A stretch of DNA of 64,000 bases from Begonia masoniana (taxonomy: Eukaryota; Streptophyta; Magnoliopsida; Cucurbitales; Begoniaceae). A model generated the notes under the pieces. That model did not search any database. It was not told the DNA's origin and saw nothing but the letters and a program-made list of their open reading frames with translations. Made by a program: the position numbers and the translations under genes. This document shows positions 37,063 to 50,877 of the stretch, one piece after another. The stretch is from contig CM039509.1 of the NCBI GenBank assembly GCA_022432975.1, positions 47,819,186-47,883,185 on the forward strand, read 5' to 3'. Each line of letters opens with the position of its first letter. Position 1 is the stretch's first letter.

Positions 37063-40000
37063 TCAGAAGGTAGGATCGAAAGGGGAGGGAGGGAGGGCTA
37101 GGCTCGCACCACAAAGTAGTAAACTACCAGAATCTATTCTATTCCTAAAAAGAAACTTGTCAAGCAAAAGACTCTCTGGTGAGTTCTCCATATTAAACTC
37201 ATTAGCATTGTAATAGTTTGAGCTTACAATCCGCGATTTGGGGCCGTCTTTCTCGAAATTTTTGACATACTTTCCGAAATCTTGGAGGGTTTTGGTTTCG
37301 GCTGAATTACTTGCGAAAGAAAACTGAAATTTCCTCCCATCGCTTACGTTGGAGCTGCTTTGACTGACTTCATCTTGAGCAGGCGCCTTGCTACTAGCTG
37401 CTCGTCTTGCATAGTCAAGGCCAGTGGCGGATACCGATTGTGTGTCTGATTCCTGAAAAAATGCAGGCCTTAGTAGTAAAAACTTAATGTCCCAAGTTTC
37501 TGAAGTGTTCTTTGGACAAAGAAAGACTAATTTAACAGTTCTATTGAACTTTACGGCAAATTTCTAGCACCACCGAGGCATTTATTTTTAGAAATGATCT
37601 ATTAATGTAGAGTAAAGAAAAGAGAGCAGAATCTTCATTGGGAAAAGGGCAGTATAATGCAAAATGAATTATTAGGCAGGAATAACTGGGTGATTCCATT
37701 GAATGCCAATTTTAGGAAAGAGAATTACTTTAGTTAAAGGTAATTTAACAGTAGTTGATACACAAGTTAAGATTCATATGTACTACACCATAATGGATGA
37801 TATCGCCGAGAAATTGAGTAATTGATTATTGAAGTAGTCAAACTTGCCTGGAGTACAGATGAACTTGTAACAAATGCTCGGTTGAATGGTTGGTCTTCTT
37901 GTGACGAGAGGTCAGAACTATCAAAGGTTGACAAGGATACACATTCATCAAAATATGTCATGGCTTCTTCAGTTAATCGCTTTGACATCTTTCTCCTTTC
38001 AATGCTAGACTGCAAATATATTTCAAGCAACCACATCAACGTGGAAAAAAAGAAGATAAAAAGCTAATAAATTGTATAGTGCCAAGAGCTGGAATGCAGA
38101 TATCAGTTCACATCCCTATTCTTAAAAACAGATCCTAATAAAGGCCTTTTATCAAAGCATGGAGCAATACAAGAGCAGAACAAAGTAATTTTATAAACTA
38201 GAAAGATAATCATCCTATATAACTGGGAATAAAAAATATCTAGTTATTCTCAGAGTTCAACTGGAATTCAAACAAAGCCTGGCTTTGTACGGTTAGTGGC
38301 CAAACACTCAGATTTTCAGGTATAAATGTCAATCATTTGCCTCTTTGTTGCTCTTGTAACGCAGGCAAAGTGTATTCAAACTGAATTTGATGCACAATAA
38401 ATGCAACTATGTATTGTCATAATAAAAAAGTCACCAAAATAATAAACCAAAGCAGAGATCACAAATCGTTACCCAATAGAATTCATTTGACTGTGTATAA
38501 AAATACCCAGTAATTATATGCAAAACTCCTAATCCATAAATCAAAACCATTATCATTCTCAAGTAATATGGCCATGTGCACAGCATGCAGAGAAAGACCT
38601 TACAGAACAGTATGTTAAATTAGCTACTACCATATGAAAGTCTTAAGAACTGATTGGTCATCCAATAACAATAAACCTTTTTTCAGAGTGCAAGCTTACT
38701 TTTCTTCCCATACGACTCTTCTGTATATTGGATATATTTGGTTCCGGAAGTATCTCACTCAGGATTCTACTTAGCTCTTGGCCACGATACTCTTCAACAG
38801 CGAGATCTGCCCGAAGTTTTCTAGCTTGGTCTTGAGACTATAAGTTGAAGAAATAGTCATGAATGTGCATTTAGGGAAACTGTCCAAGAAAACATGTGCT
38901 ACACCTTTTATTTATTTCAAACTTTATTCTCATACTTTTTGTTACTGAAATAGGAATTATTCTTTAAGGCACTTAAAAAAGAATATAAAAGTTTAACCAC
39001 CTTTTTTCATAGCAAAACTCTGTTTCACAAATAGTGAAGTTTTTTTTTTTTTTTTGTGCAAAAAATATCAGGTTTCAGATAAACCCTTGCAAAACACAAC
39101 AGATGATAAAGTAACAAATATCAATCAGATGGACATTGATATTATCCAAACAACCTAAAGTGATCATAAATCTGAATTAAAAAAGTAATGATAATGACAT
39201 GTGACACTTGGCATCGTATTACTCAGTTGCCAAAAGACTTTTGGTACTGCATTATCCGCTTGTTTTCATGCAAAATACTTGCAGTCAAAAGCTCAGCAAT
39301 TATGCAAGTATAACGAAATCACTATCACAATTTTGTAAACCACATTACAACTAAATGTCAATTAAAATGCTAATTTAATGTTTGTAAGAAAATTTTTACC
39401 TGCTCAAGCTTTTTGGCACACTCTCCTCTCATGCTCAAAACCAAATCAATTGAGCCAGGATTTACCAAGTCAGATGAGATATCAGGCACATTGACACCAG
39501 CAAAAGCAGTAGCTTTATTTCTCTGAATGACCTGAATTTAAATAATCAGAAATAGAGCTTATATCTACTACATGACAGACTATGACCAACTTTCTTAATT
39601 TGAACTTTGTCCTTGCATTATACATTTTTTTTTCTGTTTCCTATAGAAATGATACAGAAAACCCAACTACATAAATATAAAAATATACTAGTAAGACATT
39701 TATATTGCCGTACAATTATAATTACATAAACAATAATATACAATTGTACAATAAAGTTAAAATTTTCAAGGAAATCTCACATTGAAGAGTCCTAAATACA
39801 CATCCTACAAATATATAAATGACATGAATCTTATGGTGTGAGCTTATCAACTATGCATATTGACAATTTAGCATTTCCACATTTTTCAGTCCAAGTGCCT
39901 TTTTAAAAACAAATGTTCGTTGTTTTTGCAAGTTCTTGAACTTGGATTTCATTCAAAAATTTTATCAATACAGATGTTTCACTCCTTAATATTATGGAAA

Positions 40001-43000
40001 GTGTTTTTAAAATATATCAAGGATATGATACTCAGTGTTATTTGAGGAGATAAGCTCATATATGAGTAAAGAACCTGTGAGAGTATAAGCACAAGGAGCA
40101 AATCAAAATGTGGGCTCTACCGCTGAGAGGCACATGAAGCAATTGAAAAGAAAGAGACAATTCTATACCAGAAAGAAAAAGAGAACTTACGTTAGAGAGA
40201 TCATTTTGGATGTCACTAATGGCACGTCTTATTTCAGCTTGAATAGTTTCATAAATACCACTAACAGGAGTATCTCCATGCAAATAACCCCCTCCTGCAG
40301 ACTACAAATGAACAAGGGCAAACCTTCAACCCAATCTGTCCATAATTGATCAATACCTCCTTTGCGTCTCATACAACTCCACACTAAAGGAAGTAATAAT
40401 CAATAAAATGTTATAATAAGCTCATATCTAACCTTTATCTGCTCACAAACAGCTTTAATAGTTTTCTCTTCGACTCCAGCCAAGCAACTTGAAGAGGAAG
40501 CCCCGTCTTCCAAATTCAGCTTTTGTGTAGACTAAAACAAAGCCATAAAAGGAGTAACCTAAGATCACTTGCAACATTGGTTCCACGAGGAATTCTGATA
40601 TTTATTCAATATAATTGTAGAAACATGTGTAAACCTGATGATTCCTAATCGACGATGCAGAAAAATTAGCTTCAGCATCAAATGGTGAATGTTGACTGGA
40701 CCATGTTTGCAGGCCTTTCCGATTATCCGACATAACTGAACTCCTCCTTGTTAAATCATCATCTCTACCATTGCTGGCTGCGGAAGTTGGTTTGCTATTA
40801 AGTCTGGAATTCGCGGTAGTACCAATTCCTTGCTCTGCCTCACTCTGTTCAATTCATAACCATACCCAATAAAAATTTCTGATCTATTTGAGACAAAACA
40901 TTATTAGAAGCAAGTGTCTAGTGCAAGTGTAAAAGACGTAGCACCTCGGAATTTATGTAATGTGGCCTTGAGACAGGGGGCCGAGACACTGAACGTTCTC
41001 GTATTCCCCGACCCGTCCTAGACAAACTCCGGCCGAAGCTACTTCTATCTCCCGATAATTTACTCCCAGAATCAGCATTTCTGGAAACCGATCGTCCCCT
41101 TTGATTCTTGACGCCACCACTGCTTGCAGACTTTGAATGCGGTGCGTTGGTATTGGTAGAAATTTCATCGACTTTGGAACCAACTTCGTTGAGCGAAGGT
41201 GAAACATTGTTCCAGAAGAGAGGATTGTCCCTGCTATTGGAGAAGTCAGGAACTTCCGGTTCGCGGGTTCTCGAGAAAGCACTGACGCTTCTCGATCTTC
41301 TAATTGGGGCTTTATTAGGGATATCAACAACAGTTTTACTTTCTTTACCAGGTATTAATCTCACATTGAAGAGTCCTAAATACACATCCTACAAATATAT
41401 AAATGACATGAATCTTATGGTGTGAGCTTATCAACTATGCATATTGACAGTTTAGCATTTCCACATTTTTCAGTCCAAGTGCCTTTTTAAAAACAAATGT
41501 TCGTTGTTTTTGCAAGTTCTTGAACTTGGATTTCATTCGACAATTTTATCAATACAGATGTTTCACTCCTTAATATTATGGAAAGTGTTTTTAAAATATA
41601 TCAAGGATATGATACTCAGTGTTATTTAAGGAGATAAGCTCATATATAAGTAAAGAACCTTTGAGAGTATAAGCACAAGGAGCAAATCAAAATGTGGGCT
41701 GTACCCCTGAGAGGCACATGAAGCAATAGAAAAGAAAGAAACAATTCTATACCAGAAAGAAAAAGAGAACATACGTTACAGAGATCATTTTGGATATCAC
41801 TAATGGCACGTCTTATTTCAGCTTGAATAGTTTCATAAATACCACTAACAGGAGTATCTCCATGCAAATAACCCCCTCCTGCAGACTACAAATGAACAAG
41901 GGCAAACCTTCAACCCAATCTGTCCATAATTGATCAATACCTCCTTTGAGTCTCATACAACTCCACACTAAAGGAAGTAATAATCAATAAAATGTTATAA
42001 TAAGCTCATATCTAACCTTTATTTGCTCACAAACAGCTTTAATAGTTTTCTCTTCGACTCCAGCCAAGCAACTTGAAGAGGAAGCCCCGTCTTCCAAATT
42101 CAGCTTTTGTGTAGACTAAAACAAAGCCATAAAAGGAGTAACCTAAGATCACTTGCAACATTGGTTCCACGAGGAATTCTGATATTTATTCAATATAATT
42201 GTAGAAACATGTGTAAACCTGATGATTCCTAATCGAAGATGCAGAAAAATTATCTTCAGCATCAAATGGTGAATGTTGACTGGACCATGTTTGCAGGCCT
42301 TTCCGATTATCCGACATAACTGAACTCCTCCTTGTTAAATCATCATCTCTACCATTGCTGGCTGCGGAACTTGGTTTGCTATTAAGTCTGGAATTTGCGG
42401 TAGTACCAATTCCTTGCTCTGCCTCACTCTGTTCAATTCATAACCATACCCAATAAAAATTTCTGATCTATTTGAGACAAAACATTATTAGAAGCAAGTG
42501 TCTAGGGCAAGTGTAAAAGACGTAGCACCTCGGAATTTATGTAATGTGGCCTTGAGACAGGGGGCCGAGACACTGAACGTTCTCGTATTCCCCGACCCGT
42601 CCTAGACAAACTCCGGCCGAAGCTACTTCTATCTCCCGATACTTTACTCCCAGAATCAGCATTTCTGGAAACCGATCGTCCCCTTTGATTCTTGACGCCA
42701 CCACTGCTTGCAGACTTTGAATGCGGTGCGTTGGTATTGGTAGAAATTTCATCGACTTTGGTACCAACTTCGTTGAGCGAAGGTGAAACATTGTTCCAGA
42801 AGAGAGGATTGTCCCTACTATTACAGAATTCAGCAGCTTCCGGTTCGCCGGTTCTCGAGAAAGCACTGACGCTTCTCGATCTTCTAATTGGGGCTTTATT
42901 AGGGATATCAACAACAGTTTTACTTTCTTTACCAGGTATTGACGAGCCGGCAGCGCCCGTCAGAGTCCCTCTTTTGGACGAAGATTTAGACGCTGACGTC

Positions 43001-43005
43001 GCCAT
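37063..43005 (-). CDS. Conserved plant protein of unknown function with duplicated exons 2-4
   Basis: Starts at 43005 (MATSASKSSSKRG). Exon 1 is 43005-42529. Exons 2-4 occur twice: 42428-42219, 42115-42017, 41885-41775, and 40844-40635, 40531-40433, 40301-40191. Then come 39531-39400, 38837-38700, 38009-37848 and 37452-37063. A single set gives 572 residues; using both sets gives 712, and every exon is phase 0, so both read through. The N-terminus is basic and serine-rich (RRSRSVSAFSR, RGRSVSRN, GRSLSRTGRGIRERSVSR). The middle has a conserved GIYETIQAEIRRAISDIQND helix and a coiled-coil segment ARKLRADLAVEEYRGQELSR. The C-terminus ends with SLLLDKFLFRNRIDSGSLLLC. I recall similar uncharacterised plant proteins but know no function. 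The intron after 37848 has a GC donor (CAG/GCAAGT). Confidence 0.8.
39773..41356. repeat. Tandem duplication, copy 1 (1,584 bp)
   Basis: Matches 41357-42940 at a constant offset of 1,584 bp at both edges, apart from scattered substitutions. Contains exons 2-4, the 3' part of exon 1 without its start codon (41351-40945), and part of intron 4. A short cluster of changes near 41235-41270 alters several residues of the exon 1 copy. Confidence 0.93.
41357..42940. repeat. Tandem duplication, copy 2 (1,584 bp)
   Basis: The copy continuous with the real 5' end of the gene: beyond 42940 exon 1 runs on to the ATG. The junction between copies at 41356/41357 joins exon 1 sequence (ACCAGGTATT in plus orientation) directly to intron 4 sequence (AATCTCACATTG). 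Confidence 0.93.
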
Positions 43006-44516
43006 TGGACCTTTTCTTCATGTAAAAGCTAAATCGGCAACCATGGCTGCCAGGAGAGAACTGCGCTGTATTATCTAATCAGTCGCCCGACGTTTAAAGA
43101 CGAAACCGAGGCAAAATTCCAGAAAAGTAAAATCAGTTGTATTGGATTCGATCGAGTAGTTAGACCTTGAAGACGTTCGGACATCACGAACCACCATTGG
43201 TAACACAGCCCACCGATGGACAGAACCAGACGGTGAAAAACCGCGAACAAAGGCCCAACCCCTAGCCAAGTAATACAGGCAAACGAACCCATCAATTTGG
43301 CTCTATTATTCTAGACAACATAAAATGAATGAACCAATTTTTGCAATTTCCTTAGTTTTTTTTTTTTTTTTTTAATTTTTGGTTGATTTTAATCAATTTA
43401 AGTTTACCTCCTTATTTCGCACTCTAATTTTATCTCCTATCGTGACAGTAATTACTGCAACCAATATCTTACTGTAAATATTTTTAATTTATCTTAATTA
43501 TTAAAAGTCGCGTAACTACTAAAAAAATGCCTATTCAAATATTTAATACCGGTTCTATACATTCATTTTAAATGGAAATGGAATGGACGATGGAGAACTT
43601 CAATTTCACTTGATTCCAAACTTAAATCAAATTTTCAACGTTCGGAACCTAACCAAACCGGACTACAACACTCAGTTCCGTTCGACTATCCGGTTCGATA
43701 GGAGCAGATCTTACCCCTACACAAGTTGCACGGATTTGCACATGACGCAGCCCCACATTATGCACAAAACACAGCACATGGTTCAACACTGCCGCGCACA
43801 ATTGTATGCGCCAAAGTATAAATTGTATTAAAATAAAAGAAGCCGGGCAGGAGATGAGCCAAACATGTATAGTTTGAGTCATTCATTAGCTGCAGTGGGA
43901 GACACCAAATAGCATTCCCCTCCAACTCATGCGCCATTTGAAGAGAACTAAGACTGCCAAATTCGTAGCCGAATGAAACCACCAGGCCACAGTTAAAAGA
44001 ACTAAAACGACTCGTTTATCCACAGGAAGCTTTACATTTGGAGATTAGTTAAAAAAAAAAAGTTGACATTCAACACCAAAATAGAAGTTAAACTAAAAGA
44101 AAAGTGTATCTAGTTTTAGGACAGAAGTAATTTGATGCTCTGATGGGAGATTAGTTAAACCTTTTGTGGTTCTACTTGTTCATCTAACTCGGAATAGACT
44201 GCTTCCAAACAATTTCACAAAAGAAAAAAGTAGAGAAACAGATTATTATTGCTTTACATACAAAGATGTCATCATTGCTACAAGTAAACTACATAAAAGT
44301 GCTTTTATACATGCCCATCATGACAACAGGATCAACATATGCTGCAAATAATTTGACTACGACAGCTTGAAAAAAATGGGCAGAAGCAGACCCCCAACTC
44401 TTTTCATGCTCGTATTTTCCATAAAAGCATAGATTATTAGATAGCATAACACTTGAAAGCCACTGTACCATACCGTACTAAGCTTTAGCATGCTTTTGTG
44501 GAGAATGCGTCAAGCA
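43006..44516. other. Intergenic DNA between two minus-strand genes
   Basis: Holds the upstream region of the duplicated-exon gene and the 3' flank of NCA1. Short open frames on both strands show no motif or splice support. Nothing else recognised. Confidence 0.45.
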
Positions 44517-47500
44517 TTAGGCCTTCGGTTCATGTTCTTTCTCAGCAAGTTGACCCTTGAGAAAATCCAGGACTGATTGGCGCTGCCCAAGAACAAGATC
44601 GATATGTTATCAGTTATCATTAGGAAAAATCAAATAAATGGGTGTTTAGCAGGGTCATCCTGTCAACCATATCATATTATAAAAAACATTATTCAACAAA
44701 CAAAAAGAAATCAAATAATCAAGAAAACCAAGTTAATTTAATCAATGCTAGATTAGTTTGGGCTTTTGAGAGCCAAAGAACTTTACTAACAGTTTCAAGT
44801 TTGTATTAACTTTTAAAAATATAATATATATGGTAGTTCCAACTTTTAAACCTCAAACCAAATAGGGTTTCAGACTAATGAGACAGACGAAACTTTCAAA
44901 TACTCTATGAAATTTATCAAACTGTTTTTTTTTTCAGCGCAAAAGTTTGGCTGGGTTTGGTCCTTTCTTGACAAATCTTACCTTGAGTTCAAGAGCATTG
45001 TCTTGAGGTTTCAATGACAATGATTCCAACAGTTTTATTCCTTCCTGGAAGCCATTAACTGCCAGGTCCTCATTTCCCAAATTCCTGTCCACATCAGCAA
45101 CTTTTGCAAGCGAAACAGCTACATCTAAAACCTGAGTAGCAAGACATAATACTGATAAATACAGCCAATAGAATCAGAAAAAAACAGCAGAAAATGAGTA
45201 GAAATGAGAGAGAGTAAAAAAAAAAAGCAAACTACGCCAAATCCTTTGATTAAATTACTAGATTGAAGAAGAGCAATCTGAGAGGCTCGATTCGCACCTA
45301 ATCTTCTACCTTCCATTAATTTTTTAGATCTCAAGCCAGTAATTATCTTTGTATCTATCTTCTCCTTTAGATAGAGAAACTTCCTTCAATGTCGTATTCC
45401 CATATTAGCAATTCCCACATATCAGCATAATTGCTCTCCCATACTTACCTCATGAGCATTTCCTCTCTCAAATCTATTTATGTTCCAAGCCCAAGCGAAT
45501 TGGGGGTTATCAACAGTTGGAATGGTAAACTAATAGATTTAGGGGGTAAAGCACAGGTCACATAGATAGCTTTCCAAAAAAAAAATACTACTACTTCCGA
45601 ACAATCAAGATTGACAGTTGAAAGTGATATGACATTTATGTCAACCAGATTACTAAAAGACCATTGATCATAAAGTTTGCATTTAATTGAAGTCAAACTA
45701 AATAAACTGCAGCATGATAGCAATATGCACTGACCTGAGACACAACATCAGAATGATGCTTGACAGCATCCTTGCGTACATTTAATGACCGATAATAGAA
45801 ACTTCTTGCTGATTGCAAGTCTCCATCATAATATTTAAGATCTCCAATTTTGTTCAGTGAAACAGAAAGAGTATGGTTGATCTGTTGACAAAATTGGAAA
45901 ACAGATCTTCCAGAATTATAATTTGGAAGGAATAGCAACTTATATTAGTTCACAAATTGATAAACTAATAATACAAAGAACCTCAAGATCAGGTAATGGC
46001 AATTTGGAAAGAAATTCAACGCTCTCTTCAAAATAACTGACTGCAGAGCCAGAATCTCCAGTAGCTCGGCTGCAACAATAAGAATGATAACGATCAAGAT
46101 ATATGCATCCCCTCAAAGGTGGATAAATTAATTTCATGTTGCATCAATTTAAAATTCCAAAGATGACAAACAGAAGTAATAGAGACAAATAATTGAGTGG
46201 TCACAGAACTTTTTGAGCCATCGCAAAAATATTTTTTTTTTTGTTAATGAAAAAAAGGAAAAACAAGCAGCATAACAAAGAAAAAATGGAAGAGACCATA
46301 ATGAATAATTGAAACAGCAGACGGACTCAATATCTGGAGAATTTTTTTTTCCAGGTCATATTTATAAAGGAGGCGATCTATAATCTGGGAGAATTTAAAT
46401 CTTAAAGAATATAAACATAGAAATTAGTTGAATAGCAAAATACAGTTTATAGAGGTATTTGATTACAGTGGGTTTGTTACCAAAGAGAAATTTGGTCAAT
46501 CATACAGGAAGTGCGAGGATTGCATAGGAGGGTGGGAATGGTTTTATATCTTTAGCAAAAAAATTAAGAGAACCAAGTTTCCTGAATGTATATAAGCCAG
46601 ATCAAAGAAGAGTTTATCTGTTTTTAAATTGTCAGAGGTTAAATAACACTCTGGACGCATCTGGTGTATAGGAAGTGTTCAATAAAAACAATCCATTATT
46701 TTGTCATTTATTTCTTTCTAACAAACAAATTTAAATCAACTGCAAAAAAAAAAAGTAAAATATTTTAAGTGGTAAGTGCATGTATGTCTATGAATCCATT
46801 GATTTTGAGAAATAAATGTATTACATATTATATAGAGCACCTTATAGCAATAAACACACCATAAATACCATAAGTTAAGTGGTCCCTCTCAAAGACAAAA
46901 ATAGAGGACATACCAGCAATCACCGAGCATACCCAGAACAGCTCCAAGCTGGGAGCACAGCTCAGAGGTAGAACCCATTGTTTCGACTTGAGCTCGGATG
47001 TCTTCTGCACATAAACAGAGCCTTGACTTGGCACTTTCCATGTTCTGAGCACGAAATGCCTAAGGATATGTCCAAAGCAACAATTAGATCTACCAATAGA
47101 GCCTAAGAAACAGTAACAGATTAAGATGAACAAAGTAATAGAGGGTTTGGTTACAAGAAAATTCTTTAAAAGTTTCTTCTTATGTCGTTCAGTTGCTATA
47201 GCTCAAGCCTGGGTTTAAGATTTATTCAGTTGCCAGGACTACACTACTTCTTTCTGACTCCAATTTTCAATAGAATACAAAATTGCACTTTTGATGCATT
47301 TTGTATATGACTAGTACGATTGTTTATTAACCTATGAAAAAACGTAAACGAACAAAAATAATCTAAACATCATCGCAGAGAAAAAAAAGGAAAGAAAGGA
47401 GGTACAATTACCCTCATGGCTTGTTGAAACAAGAAAGCACCTCTCTCCAACGACACGTCTTCATATATAACTGTTTTACTCTGGCAGACTACCTCATTTT

Positions 47501-47991
47501 TGTCAGAATCCAAATGAGACCTTCTAATTCTACCATGACCTTCAATGAAGCGGTCGACTACACCTTGAAGATGAGCATCAGCCTCAACCTTCTCAATGTC
47601 AGCTCCACACAATGGACAGTCTTTAAAGCGAGATATGCACGCTCTGACACAAATTCAAACAAAACAACAGCGCAATAATGAGATGAAACCAAAAGAAAGC
47701 AAATAAATTACAGATCTGGGTTGGGCTTTTTGGTTACTTGCAATAGATATGAGAGCAGGGAACACATTTGCTGCACTCAAAGAGAAGGGCCTTGCATACC
47801 AAGCAGCTCAGAGGGCCTAACTTGAAAGATTGAGAATCATAGCCGAAAGGACACTTAGGGGAAATGACATTAGTATTGGCAGAATCGACTACATCCATCT
47901 TCGGCTTGTTGTTTTCAGATTCAGCCTGATGCTTCCTTGAAGAAGCATCCTCCGGACGAGGGGCTTTAAAGAAAGGACAAACGGGAGTCAT
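44517..47991 (-). CDS. NCA1: NCA1, RING and TPR protein required for catalase activity
   Basis: Minus-strand exons 47991-47738, 47643-47412, 47059-46914, 46069-45982, 45881-45735, 45131-44982 and 44582-44517 give 360 codons plus stop, all GT-AG with matching phases. The N-terminus has CPF repeats (PVCPFFK, PKCPFGYDSQSFKLGP). A RING-type finger follows (CLVC, CSKC, CSHIYC, CPLCGAD), then GHGRI, VIYEDVSLERGAFLFQQAM, and TPR-like helices (CSQLGAVLGMLGDC, FEESVEFLSKLPL, LSVSLNKIGDLKYYDGDL, VAVSLAKVADVDRNLG). This order matches remembered Arabidopsis NCA1, which binds and folds catalase in the cytosol before peroxisomal import, giving stress tolerance. The first ATG of the CPF segment is used; the frame opens further upstream only with a non-ATG codon. 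Confidence 0.93.
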
Positions 47992-48346
47992 CTTGATCGC
48001 TCTTTCCAATCTCCCACTTCCTCAAGTCGAAGCTTTTCAATCTTCGTTCAAATTCGAAACAACAGCTTCGCTAATTGGAGATTAAAGATATGAAGATCGA
48101 AGATTGAAAGTGAAAATTTGAAGAAAGAAATTGAATATCGCGATCGAAATACAAACAGAGCAAGAGTGGACTTGGGAATTCAACGCCCTAACGTTGCAAC
48201 CCCAGATTTATATTGTTTCCTGAGAAGCCGCAAATACGACGTCGCCTTTCTGTTGTTCAACAGCGAGTTACGCTCCTCATCTTCGCACCGCAGGTTTCTT
48301 CGATGGCAAAATAGGAAATTGCTTGATTTTGTTAATCAGTTTATGT
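47992..48346. other. Upstream region of NCA1
   Basis: Presumed promoter and leader of NCA1. A plus-strand open frame from 48118 has no known motif and runs into the MITE, so it is not called a gene. Confidence 0.4.
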
Positions 48347-48751
48347 TAGGTGTGAATCGGTTCAATTTGATTTTAGAAAGAATTGGAATCGAACCGAGTC
48401 GGTTCGATTTTGGAAAAAGGAAACCGGATCCAAACCAAGGAGAACCAAAAACCATAGGTTTTCGATCGATTTTGGTTTTTGGTTTTTTCGGTTTAAATTT
48501 AGTTTTGTGTCGATTTTGTTTGGTTTAAACTCGTTTTGGACAGGTTTTGACCGGTTCATGTCTACAATTTTATAATTTTCAATATAAAAATTAAAAAATA
48601 TATTAATATTATAAATTCAGTTTGATTCATTTTTATCGATTTGAAGTTCAGTTCCAAAATTAGTTTTTGGCCAATTGAATCCAAATCGAACAGAAATTTC
48701 CAGTTTAGTTTGGTTCGGGTTTTAGTTTAACTAAACTGATTTTCAACCCTA
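48347..48751. mobile_element. hAT-like MITE, about 405 bp
   Basis: The left end TAGGTGTGAATCGGTT and the complement of the right end TAGGGTTGAAAATCAGTT are imperfect inverted repeats of the hAT type. The inside is full of AACCGA / TCGGTTC / GGTTTTTCGG words. The 8-bp flanks do not match, so this is an old copy. Confidence 0.55.
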
Positions 48752-49115
48752 AAAATTGTTAGAATAGTGGTATATTTACTGCTATCTTAAAATATTTATT
48801 GACGCGTCAAATAATTATTAGTACAATTAATATAATAAATTAATTATTTATAATTTATTACATTAATTACACTGATCTATTTTAGAAAGTTAGAATCACA
48901 TAGTAAACTTAGCTTGTAATATTAAGTCACCCCTTCTTAACCATCCACAAAAACATCATCCTCCGTCCCAATTTCATTTTATTTTTATAAATAATTGTTG
49001 TTGTAATTTAGAATGCAAATGAGTGAAATTAATTATGCGAGAGAAAATATATTTGAACATAAAGTGTTAAGGATATTCCTTCACGTCTTGGCAGTATGAT
49101 TATCATTGCTGTGTA

Positions 49116-49548
49116 TAGTGGAATTACCTCTCTACTAATGCGTAACGCCTAAGAATCTCCCATAATATATGATTGTTGATTATAAGAAAGTTTTTTTTTA
49201 TCGATAAACAACTTAATTCTGATTTTAAAAAAACTTTATAAACTTGGTGTCGAAAAAATAGGATATGCAGTTGTTAATTTAGATACCGTAAGTATAGAAG
49301 TTTGCGGTTGAATCGAAGTTATACCGATGAGTCAGAATGTATATAATACGTGGTTCGTGATTAACGTACTCGTCATTTTAATGTAGAAGTTTAATTTTAT
49401 GTTCTACATTGCATAGTTTTCTTATAAACTTATTTTAAGAAGTGTTGTCATATAAAATGACGTGTTCATTTTATGGCTCATCGGTCTTCATATTATGTAT
49501 GTATTTTTCACTAGACAAGTTTTAATTTGAGCATGCATATTTAAATTT
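49116..49548 (+). repeat. 5' LTR of the gag-only element
   Basis: 433 bp matching 52100-52545; differences are scattered substitutions plus a longer T run in the 3' copy. Confidence 0.8.
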
Positions 49549-50877
49549 ATTGATCACATTGTTCTTCTGAGTCAAGCTTGATAAACTCATGTGGAGGTCT
49601 TGTTTTTGTTATGCACATTTGATTGTTGGAGAATGTGTTTGGTTTTTGTTAAGTAGATTAATGAGACAATTGTATTTGTTGTGTTTCTGGGTGCAAAACT
49701 TGAAATCTGATTAGAGTATTTCATAGCTTTTGCGATCGTCGAATATCACTGTTATTATTTTTATTGTTTATGACATAGTGTTGTCAAAGTTTGTGAGTGG
49801 CTCTATTTTCACTGATATTATATACAATACATGCTTATTTTATTTATGTAGCACCACCCTATAGTAGATTGTTTTATCACTTGCTTTACTATATAATCTT
49901 TAACTGTTCTTTATAAAAGATTTTTTATAAAATTTGCATGCTATTACATGATTTAAATTGAAAGTTGAATATAAAACTTCACTATTGTTGAGTTTTGTCG
50001 ACTCGCCCTAAATGACTCCTCCTTTTAAAGCATACTCAAAGTAACCCCAGTTGTCGGCACATAAGTAGACTCGAGGACTTTTTTCCTAGCAGTTTTATTT
50101 TCTTGTGAGTGATGTTTAGCGATGTCAGCACTCTAGTTCGATTTTCATTATATTCCTCTTTATATTTCATAATATTTGAACGTCTCGTTGGATCTTTAGT
50201 TTGAACATGACTTTTATCATAAATTTATGATTTTTGACGATAGGGTCATTTTGGTCAGGTTGTTTTCCCTTTTTGTCTCGAGTCTATTCGCAGGTCATAA
50301 TAGAATTTTTTTACCGGAGACATGTTCATAATTTGAAAGTGACATTAATAAGATAAATAGCGTGATAATATCTAAGAAATTTGCAATTATTGTGTCTAAG
50401 GACATATTCTAACCTACACCATAAATTTTTCAGATTTTTGGAAAATACCTCCTATAAGATATCCTAAAAATCATGCTCCTGCAGTACTTATCGTGCAAAC
50501 AACAGAGTCACAGTTTGTTGATCCTATTGCTGCCCTAACGGATGTGCTACAAAATTTATCTAGAGATAGTGGCAATAAATACCCCGAGACTTGACGCATG
50601 AATCTCTTTATGTAGCTTAAATGTATGAACTCATCGGTGTTTGTAGGTGGTGTTGACCCTTTAAATGCTGAAAATTGGTTGAAGGAGATGCAGAAGAACC
50701 TGACTACTATTGAAGTCCCAACAGAGTACTGGGGAGTTTGCGACTTTTTATTTAGAGAAAATGACTGAAGTTTGGTAGAAGTCTCTAAGATTGGATTACC
50801 TAGTAGAGATGATGACTTAGAGTCAGTTTGAAACGATCTTCAGAGATATTTATTGCAACACTAGTCATTGTCAAAAC

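Noticed and set aside
48118..48528. A 136-residue plus-strand gene upstream of NCA1
   Set aside because: No recognisable motif; the second half is MITE sequence.
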